From assembly GCA_046331705.1 (NCBI GenBank), contig JAXLQJ010000072.1, forward strand, positions 1-33,051: a DNA stretch of 33,051 nt, read 5' to 3'. The stretch's first letter is position 1, and each line of letters starts with the position of its first letter. The notes under the pieces were generated by a model. The model made no database searches. It was not told the DNA's origin and worked only from the letters and a program-made list of their open reading frames with translations. The translations under genes were made by a program, and so were the position numbers. Positions 27,662 to 33,051 of this stretch are shown here, in pieces. The DNA comes from JADJOY01 sp046331705 [NCBI: bacterium] (GTDB taxonomy: Bacteria > JADJOY01).

Positions 27662-28585
27662 ATGCCGCGACCGATCCGTTGGCTCCAGCCGCGCACCCGC
27701 TGGTTCGTCACCTCGCGCACACTGGACGCCAAGTTCGCGTTCGTCCCCAACGTCGCCGTCAACCAATGCGTCGGATTCTGGTTCGGACGAGCGTTGAAGC
27801 GTTTTCCCGGAGTCCACGCACACGCGATCTACGTCGCTTCCAATCACCTGCACGCCTGCGTCACCGATCGAGACGGCTCGCTCTCGGCCTTCGTCGGATA
27901 CTTCCTCGGCCAGCTCGCCAAGGACGTCAACGCGCTCCGGGAGCGGCGCGGACCCATCTTCCATCGACGCTTCTCGGCCGAGCCCATCCTCGATGACGAC
28001 GCCGTCGCCGAGCGCATCGCCTACCTGGTCTGCAACCCGATTGACGATCGCTTGCTCGAAGACTGGCGCGAATGGCCAGGGATCTTGCTGTGGACGCAGT
28101 CCGACCAGCCCGAGACCTACCGGTTCCGCAGGCTCAACGAGACCGCGTACGACCTCGCCAAGGCCCACGCCGAGCGACAGGGGAAGAATATCAAGCAGGA
28201 GGACTACTTCGAGGAGGAGACCGTCACGATTTCCCCCGTCGACGATGGAGACGGAGGAGTCCTCGATCCGAACGCGATCGTGCGCGCCGTCGAGCGACGG
28301 GCGCAGGCGCTCCGCGAGCAGCATCGCGGCAAGCCGTATCTCGGAGTGAAGAAGATCCTCCGCCAGGACGCGAACGACGCACCGAAGCGATCCGACCACT
28401 CGCCGCGCCCGCTCTGCCACACGACACGGCTTGCGCTGTGGCAGGAGTTTCGGGAGCGCTGGCGCAGCCTCGTCGCCACCTACCGCGAGATCTCCGAGCG
28501 CTTCCGTCAGGGAGCGCTCCGCGCGCGGTTCCCCGCGTTCACCTTTCCGCCCTGGCGCCCCTTGATCGTGCCGTTGCAAACGTAG
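27662..28585 (+). CDS. REP-associated tyrosine transposase-like protein (IS200/TnpA_REP superfamily)
   Basis: 307 residues from the ATG at 27662. The frame is open upstream to 27113, but only through the hairpin array. The start MPRPIRWLQPRTRWFVTSRT is the first strand of a Y1-type fold. VHAHAIYVASNHLHACVTD carries the H-x-H metal site (His62, His64). FVGYFLGQLAKDVNALRERRGPIFHRRFSAEPI has the candidate catalytic Tyr80 and the usual G-x-x-F-x-x-R segment, followed by AERIAYLVCNPIDDRLLEDW. Such proteins nick single-stranded DNA at the foot of REP hairpins, often as single-copy housekeeping-like genes. The C-terminal 170 residues are an extension of unknown role. A scrap of a second copy lies downstream (28803-28880). 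The hairpin array is directly upstream. Confidence 0.82.
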   Translation: MPRPIRWLQPRTRWFVTSRTLDAKFAFVPNVAVNQCVGFWFGRALKRFPGVHAHAIYVASNHLHACVTDRDGSLSAFVGYFLGQLAKDVNALRERRGPIFHRRFSAEPILDDDAVAERIAYLVCNPIDDRLLEDWREWPGILLWTQSDQPETYRFRRLNETAYDLAKAHAERQGKNIKQEDYFEEETVTISPVDDGDGGVLDPNAIVRAVERRAQALREQHRGKPYLGVKKILRQDANDAPKRSDHSPRPLCHTTRLALWQEFRERWRSLVATYREISERFRQGALRARFPAFTFPPWRPLIVPLQT

Positions 28586-28589
28586 CGAC

Positions 28590-28800
28590 GTTCGCGACGT
28601 CGGATCGATCGAGCACGATCACCCCGTCGTGAACGGGAGCGGTGTGCGTCGCGTGCGCAGCGACGCTCGCCGCGATCGCTTTCGTCGGCTCGCTTGTCCG
28701 CAAACCCCTCGAAAACATGCTCACCGATGAGGTTGGCGCGGTCGGTCGAGACCGCGGGGCGCCCGTTCAACGCACGCAGTCAACAAGGTGGGTGGCACCC
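28590..28800. repeat. 211-bp noncoding direct repeat, copy 1
   Basis: It begins GTTCGCGACGTCGG five bases after the transposase stop and ends with AAGGTGGGTGGCACCC. Most bases match copy 2 at 28881-29092. Differences between the copies fall on all codon positions in every frame I checked, so the repeat is not protein-coding. The last 18 bases form an imperfect palindrome and resemble REP-type ends. Confidence 0.8.
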
Positions 28801-28802
28801 TT

Positions 28803-28880
28803 TCCCCGGGCCGAGCCCATCCTCGACGACGAGGCCGTGGCCGAACGAATCGCGTACCTCGTCTGCAATCCGATCGAGTC
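28803..28880 (+). pseudogene. Fragment of a second REP-type transposase copy
   Basis: Translation gives AEPILDDEAVAERIAYLVCNPIES, nearly the same as AEPILDDDAVAERIAYLVCNPIDD within the intact gene (about 27978-28046). Only about 25 codons survive, fused directly to repeat copy 2. This shows that a transposase-plus-repeat unit was duplicated and then suffered an internal deletion. Confidence 0.8.
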
Positions 28881-29092
28881 GTTCGCGACGTCGGCGCTTC
28901 CGAGCACGATCCCGAGGTCGTGAACGGGAAGAGGTGTGCGTCGCGTACGCAGCGACGCTCGTCGCGATCGCTTTCGTCGGCTCGCTGATCCGCGAACCCC
29001 TCGAAAACACGCTCATCGATGAGGTTGGCGCGGTCGGTCGAGACCACGCGGCACCCGTTAAACCCCCGCGTTCAACAAGGTGGATGGCACCC
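28881..29092. repeat. 212-bp noncoding direct repeat, copy 2
   Basis: It starts GTTCGCGACGTCGG and ends AAGGTGGATGGCACCC, parallel to copy 1 with a 291-bp period. Shared blocks include GATGAGGTTGGCGCGGTCGG and CGCGATCGCTTTCGTCGGCT. A third, partial end-like sequence (CCAACCAGGAGGGCGGTACC) follows at 29129-29148. Confidence 0.8.
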
Positions 29093-29195
29093 TGTGCTGC
29101 GCACCCGGCGCGCGTTGAATGCCCCGCTCCAACCAGGAGGGCGGTACCCCGGTCTGGGCGCGATTGCTTTTCAGATGGCGCCAAATTGCGAGCGG

Positions 29196-29636
29196 CTATT
29201 GAGGGTTATCACGGGAACCAAACCGGTTTGGTCCGGTGGTGCCCGGTGTGATGAACAAAACCAGCGGGAAAAGTAGCCAGCAAACGATGCCGAAGATGAG
29301 TGAGATGAACCGAAAGTCGGGGAACAGTAGAGCGACGGGAACCGGAAGAAGCGATACGAGACACCACGCCGCTGACTCTCCGATATCATGGAGACGCCTG
29401 CAGACGGCAGAATAGTACAGTCCAACTGACACAATCAGCCACACCGCTATCACCATGATTATGATGACGATGATGTCCGGCGGGTGTTGGATGGGTCCGG
29501 TAGTTCCCCGAAGCGGTTCGACACCAAAGTGATAGGCCAGGTAGGTGCCGGAGTTGATAAGTATCCAGCTAAATAGGAATCTTCGCCGGCCAAGCCGGCC
29601 GCGAACCGGAAAAAGATCGAAGCGTGCTGCAGGCAT
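29196..29636 (-). CDS. DUF805-family membrane protein
   Basis: 146 residues from the ATG 29634-29636, with an AAAGG ribosome site; upstream in-frame starts add no conserved sequence. It begins FDLFPVRGRLGRRRFLFSWIL (the F-x-x-x-GR-x-x-R-x-x-F motif of DUF805). Four hydrophobic helices follow, with YSAVCRRLHDIGESAAWCLVSLL carrying the family's R-R-L-H-D-x-G signature, and the end is TTGPNRFGS, the usual G-P-N-x-F/Y-G tail. The function of DUF805 proteins is not established. Base composition is clearly lower in GC than the neighbours (runs such as ATTATTATGATG), so recent acquisition is likely. It closes the accessory island on the right. Confidence 0.87.
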   Translation of the reverse strand: MPAARFDLFPVRGRLGRRRFLFSWILINSGTYLAYHFGVEPLRGTTGPIQHPPDIIVIIIMVIAVWLIVSVGLYYSAVCRRLHDIGESAAWCLVSLLPVPVALLFPDFRFISLIFGIVCWLLFPLVLFITPGTTGPNRFGSRDNPQ

Positions 29637-29737
29637 ATTATCAGCCTTTCGAACTGTTACTTTGGCCCTACTTTTGAATCGCTCGCACATGTGAAGCGGC
29701 AACAATTGACTTCAGCGCAAAAAAACCGAGGAGAGGA

Positions 29738-31630
29738 TCACCTCACCCACCGTCCATACCAGTACGTGTACCGGAAGTCCACGCCGGGGATGAGGCGGCT
29801 GCCGTCGCCGCCGCCGTTGGGGTCGTAGGGGTTGGACCGCCAGTAGTAGTTGCTGGGTGGTCGGACGGCGAAGGGGATTGGCTGAACGGTGATGAGCTCG
29901 TCGTTGCGGCCGACGTAGCCGAGGACGTCGAGGTGGGTGCCGTCGTCGGCGGTGCACGAGCCGGAGGCGATCTCGGTGTCGTCGCAGTTCGTGCGGGCGA
30001 TGTCCCAGAAGGGTGGCACCGGAAATGCCTTCAGGGTGGCGATGCCCTTGGCGAGGGCTTCGGCGTCGGGGCGGCGCGGGAAGCGGGTGTAGGCGGAGGC
30101 GTCGGCGATGCCGGCGGAATACGTGAAGTCGTAAAGCGTCTGACCCTGCTCGATGGGCTGGCGGGTGCCCGGTTTCGAGTAGAACTTCCACTTGAGGCTC
30201 GTGATGAGGTCCGCTCGGGCGTCGGGATCGGTGACGTAGCGCTGCGCCAGCAGCAATCCCTGGCCGACCATGTTCACGGCGCTGAAGTTCGTCTGGTAGC
30301 CGACGTCCACGCCCACCAGGTTGGCGGCGACGATGTCGCCGAAGCGGCGGGCGCCGATGAGCTGATCGTAGAGATAGCTCTCGAGCGCGGCGTCGCCGCT
30401 CACGTACGCAAACGAGGACACGATGCCGAGGGACATGGCGGCGTAGAAGCCGTCCTTCACGGGCAGGAAGGGCAGGTAGATCCGGTCGAAGGCGTTCTCG
30501 TTCAGGTAGGCATGGAACGTGGGGCGGCCGTCGGCGTCCTGGATCTCGAGGTCGTAGCCGCTCGCTTGCACGGTCGAGAGCATGCGGCCGAGTGCGGCGG
30601 CGTCTGCCTGCAGTCGCGTGCGCACGTCGTCGCCGAAGGTGGGGTCGGCCGCGATCACCTCCCAGGCGGCGCCCATCGCGGCGGCCCAGCCGATGAACTG
30701 GTCGCGGCTACACGAGTCTTCCCAGATGTAGTTCGGAAAGAGCCCCCCCGAGTTGTCCTCGCGCCACGTGCCGTTGTTCTTCTCGGGCGGCAGCGGATTG
30801 CCGTTCTCGTCGAAGAGCGGTGTGGTGGGTTGCGTCACTCCGTCGCCCGGGATGTCGCGGCGGATGAAGCCGCGCGCGATGACGCCGTCCACACCGGTGA
30901 TCGCCACCGCGAGGTGCAGCGCGTCCAGCGCCGCCAGCAGGTGCTGTCGCGCTCGCGCGGTCTCGTCGGCGGGATAGCCCTCGTCGCGCAGCACGCCGTA
31001 GCGATACGCATCGGCGGCGATTCCCACGCCCGCGTAGAGACCGGCGGTCTTCGCCCAGCCGGTGACGGTGTCGTAGATCGATTGGCCGGCGTAGGCCTCG
31101 AAATCCCAGCCGTCGGTTTCCTGCAGGAACGAGCGGATGAGCTCACGATCGACGACGCGATCGTTCGCGACGGTGAGGTCCGCGTTGATGGCCATCGGAG
31201 CGGCGTTGAAGACGTGGAACTGGCGGTCGTACTTTCGCGCCAGGGCTTCGAGGTCGGCGTCGTAGCCGTACTCGGTGGGACCGGGAATCATCGAGCCGCG
31301 GCAGGCCAGCGCACCGCTGGTCACCACGAAGTCGTCCGCGGAGCTCTGTGTCTCGCCGAGGGCGACGACGCGAACCGGTGCCGTCACCGCACCGGCGGGA
31401 ACCACCACGTCGATCGCGGTTTGCGACCAGCCGCGGACCTCGGTCGCCTCGACGTCGCCGAAGAAGACCTGGCTCGCATCCTGGGTGAACCCGAAGTTCT
31501 CGCCGCGGATGCGTACCACGTTGCCGACACAGCTCTGCGGCGGCTCGATGGAGCCGATGGTGTGGCAGCCGGCGAGCACGGCGAGCAGCAGCGTGGCGAG
31601 GACGGGGCGGAGGGGACGAGAAGAGCGCAT
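29738..31630 (-). CDS. IPT/TIG-domain lipoprotein with a large helical domain, unknown function
   Basis: 630 residues from the ATG 31628-31630 (CAGGAG upstream). Lipoprotein signal ends VLAGC. Residues 30-110 form an IPT/TIG immunoglobulin-like domain: IGSIEPPQSCVGNVVRIRGENFGFTQD and VFFGDVEATEVRGWSQTAIDVVVPAGAVTAPVRV. The remaining 500 residues are mostly helical with conserved-looking aromatic and acidic segments (WEDSCSRDQFIGWAAAMGAAWEVIAADPTFGDDVRTRL; PTFHAYLNENAFDRIYLPFL). These resemble alpha/alpha-barrel proteins, but I recognise no catalytic motif. The SRDxF...AADPx...R pattern also occurs in the lipoprotein at 7028-9154. It is probably displayed on the outer membrane. The next gene on the strand, an EEP-family phosphatase, lies upstream. 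Confidence 0.75.
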   Translation of the reverse strand: MRSSRPLRPVLATLLLAVLAGCHTIGSIEPPQSCVGNVVRIRGENFGFTQDASQVFFGDVEATEVRGWSQTAIDVVVPAGAVTAPVRVVALGETQSSADDFVVTSGALACRGSMIPGPTEYGYDADLEALARKYDRQFHVFNAAPMAINADLTVANDRVVDRELIRSFLQETDGWDFEAYAGQSIYDTVTGWAKTAGLYAGVGIAADAYRYGVLRDEGYPADETARARQHLLAALDALHLAVAITGVDGVIARGFIRRDIPGDGVTQPTTPLFDENGNPLPPEKNNGTWREDNSGGLFPNYIWEDSCSRDQFIGWAAAMGAAWEVIAADPTFGDDVRTRLQADAAALGRMLSTVQASGYDLEIQDADGRPTFHAYLNENAFDRIYLPFLPVKDGFYAAMSLGIVSSFAYVSGDAALESYLYDQLIGARRFGDIVAANLVGVDVGYQTNFSAVNMVGQGLLLAQRYVTDPDARADLITSLKWKFYSKPGTRQPIEQGQTLYDFTYSAGIADASAYTRFPRRPDAEALAKGIATLKAFPVPPFWDIARTNCDDTEIASGSCTADDGTHLDVLGYVGRNDELITVQPIPFAVRPPSNYYWRSNPYDPNGGGDGSRLIPGVDFRYTYWYGRWVR

Positions 31631-31713
31631 CGGTGTGCTCCTGGGAGGTCGTTCCGCGCGCGAAGGTCGCGCGCACGGCGGTCGGGCGGAAACTCGCCCG
31701 GAGGGAGTCGGGT

Positions 31714-32889
31714 TCATTCCGCGTGTGAGCGCCACGGTGCGCGGGCGTGGAGCGTCCGGCGACGGCAACGGCCCACTCGAAGGAGCGCGATCGATACGAA
31801 CGCCACCGTGCTGAGCGCGGCGCCGGCTCCGAGTGGCGACTCGGACGAGCGGCTCGCGGGCGCGATGGTGCCGCCGCAGCCGGTGCAGTTCGGGATGCAC
31901 GGGTCGACGAGTGCCGGCGCCGCGCGCCGCGCCGGCGAATCCTCCGCGCCGCCGGCGAGGGCGTCGGGCACGGTGAACGTCGCGCTCACGGGGAAGTGGT
32001 CGGACGGATAGCCGCACGAGAAACCCGTGTGCACGATCGCGGCGCTCGCGGGAGCGAATTCCGCCGTGTGCAGCACGAAATCGATTCGCGAGCCCGCGGT
32101 CTCACCGGTGTAGTCGTGGAACGTGGCTTCGTTCGCGCCCACGGACGGGAACACCTCGCGGTAGCTGTCGCCGAGCTGAAACCCACCGGGATCGTTCGCA
32201 CCGCGCAGCGTGGTCACGGCCAGGCTGCTCTCGCCCGCGTTCAGGTCGCCCATGACGACGAGCGGCAGCCCGCCCGAGAGCTCGTCGATCTTCTGACGCA
32301 CGAGCGCGGCGGATTGCTCGCGCGAGCTCTGACACGCGTTGTCCCAGTGGGTGTCGAGCACGAAGTAATCGAGGCCGCTCTGGGCATCGTGGAGCTTCAT
32401 CCAGCTCGCGATGCGGATCGAGCCCGAGCACGGGAACACGGTGCCGGGAACGTCGGGCGTGTTGCTGAGCCAGAAGGTGCCTTGATCGAGCCGCGTGAAG
32501 CGGTCCGCGCGGTAGAACATCCCCGAGAACTCGCCCAGGTTGTGGCCGTCGTTACGCCCGACGCCGTAGAAGTCGTAGCCGGGCAGGCGCGCTTGCAGGT
32601 CGAAGACCTGGTTGTAGAGCGCTTCTTGCACGCCGACGATGTCCGGCGCCTGGTCGAGGATCGTGTTCGCGACGCGATCGCGGCGCGGCCCGCAGGTGTA
32701 GAGCCAGCCGGTCGGATCGGTGAGGCTCGAGAGGCCGCCTCCGTCGTAGCGGATGTTGAAGCTCATGACCTCGAGCGTGGCCGCACGCGCCGCGGTTGCT
32801 GCGCCCAGCGTTGCCAGCGCGAGGCTGACGAGCGTGCGGAGTCGTCGCGCGCGGTGGGGCGATCGTCCGCCGTATCCCGGGGATTGCAT
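31714..32889 (-). CDS. Secreted, C-terminally anchored endonuclease/exonuclease/phosphatase-family protein
   Basis: 391 residues from the ATG 32887-32889, with CAGGAGAG upstream. Signal peptide LVSLALATLGAATAARA. The EEP fold is complete: VMSFNIRYDG (Asn45), DIVGVQEALYNQ (Glu89), VLDTHWDN, VVMGDLNAGES (Asp and Asn), SRIDFVL and YPSDHFPVSA (catalytic Asp-His). The family cleaves phosphodiesters in nucleic acids, inositol phosphates or sphingomyelin; with a signal peptide, an extracellular nuclease or phospholipase role is likely. The C-terminus has a Cys cluster (CIPNCTGCGG), a hydrophobic stretch (GAALSTVAFVSIALL), and RCRRRT. This is a MYXO-CTERM-like anchor similar to the one at the end of the protein at 13615-15150. 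Confidence 0.86.
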   Translation of the reverse strand: MQSPGYGGRSPHRARRLRTLVSLALATLGAATAARAATLEVMSFNIRYDGGGLSSLTDPTGWLYTCGPRRDRVANTILDQAPDIVGVQEALYNQVFDLQARLPGYDFYGVGRNDGHNLGEFSGMFYRADRFTRLDQGTFWLSNTPDVPGTVFPCSGSIRIASWMKLHDAQSGLDYFVLDTHWDNACQSSREQSAALVRQKIDELSGGLPLVVMGDLNAGESSLAVTTLRGANDPGGFQLGDSYREVFPSVGANEATFHDYTGETAGSRIDFVLHTAEFAPASAAIVHTGFSCGYPSDHFPVSATFTVPDALAGGAEDSPARRAAPALVDPCIPNCTGCGGTIAPASRSSESPLGAGAALSTVAFVSIALLRVGRCRRRTLHARAPWRSHAE

Positions 32890-33051
32890 CGGGTGGTCTC
32901 TCCTGGAATCCGAGTGATGGAGGGAGCCGGTGGCGCGCGTCCTCGCTGCTTCGCTGCGCGAGGTCGCCACGCGGCCGCCGTCGATTGTCCCATCCGGCCG
33001 GCGTGGGTCGCAACGCGCCCCACTCGGCGCGAATCCAGCCGGCGTGCGAGC
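32890..33051. other. Window end, no supported gene
   Basis: 162 bp upstream of the EEP gene. It carries that gene's ribosome site and presumably its promoter. No coding signal was recognised. Confidence 0.5.

Noticed and set aside
29217-29232. 16-bp perfect palindrome ACCAAACCGGTTTGGT
   Set aside because: It lies within the DUF805 coding end and encodes the family's usual GPNRFG-type tail, so the symmetry is likely a by-product of coding.
28642-29251. Plus- and minus-strand frames inside the 211-bp repeats
   Set aside because: Differences between the two copies do not favour third codon positions in any frame, and the frames are not closed by conserved starts or stops.

Overview
The window is very GC-rich (estimated by eye at about 70%), with G/C-biased third codon positions. 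This makes long antisense open frames common, and they were discarded. The organism looks like a member of the Myxococcota or a neighbouring deltaproteobacterial lineage. Pointers are many lipoproteins and secreted hydrolases, Cys/TM/Arg C-terminal anchors of the MYXO-CTERM kind, dockerin-like calcium loops, a choice-of-anchor NxxGxxAF repeat protein, and a metzincin-like protein with a degenerate active site. No rRNA or complete tRNA gene was seen.

Layout. 1-5527: a metallophosphoesterase lipoprotein (partial, minus) diverges from a TPR membrane protein, an M28 peptidase lipoprotein, and a fused glycerophosphodiesterase/SGNH hydrolase. 5789-9592: RNase D, a large lipoprotein with dockerin-like loops, and a small CsbD protein. 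10214-13429: an endoglycoceramidase-like GH5 lipoprotein, a metzincin-like pseudoenzyme, and a ThiF/MoeB/HesA E1-like protein. 13615-18888 (minus): an anchored NxxGxxAF repeat protein, then two von Willebrand A proteins in tandem, separated by a 17-bp hairpin. 18991-24566: an acyl-CoA dehydrogenase, a PAS-PAS-HWE kinase-receiver hybrid, an SGNH hydrolase lipoprotein, and a dienelactone hydrolase. 24888-29636 is an accessory island: a tRNA-3'-end-like remnant, an IS3-type transposase fragment, a VapBC-type toxin-antitoxin pair, an array of strong dissimilar hairpins, a REP-type tyrosine transposase, a duplicated noncoding repeat carrying a transposase scrap, and a lower-GC DUF805 membrane protein. 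29738-32889 (minus): an IPT/TIG lipoprotein and an anchored endonuclease/exonuclease/phosphatase.

Much of the content is exported. Signal peptides or lipoboxes are visible on the phosphoesterase, TPR protein, M28, GDPD-SGNH, GH5, SGNH, EEP and several unknown proteins. The glycolipid, glycerophosphodiester and ester hydrolases suggest scavenging of phospho- and glycolipids outside the cell; this is inference from family membership.

Quality caveat: at least seven conserved genes are broken by one-base shifts, often at C/G runs where restoring one base repairs a conserved motif. These look like residual sequencing or assembly indels rather than pseudogenes. They are annotated as one gene each, with the shifts noted.

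The least explained feature is the hairpin array at 27162-27578, immediately upstream of the REP-type transposase, together with the repeats downstream of it.
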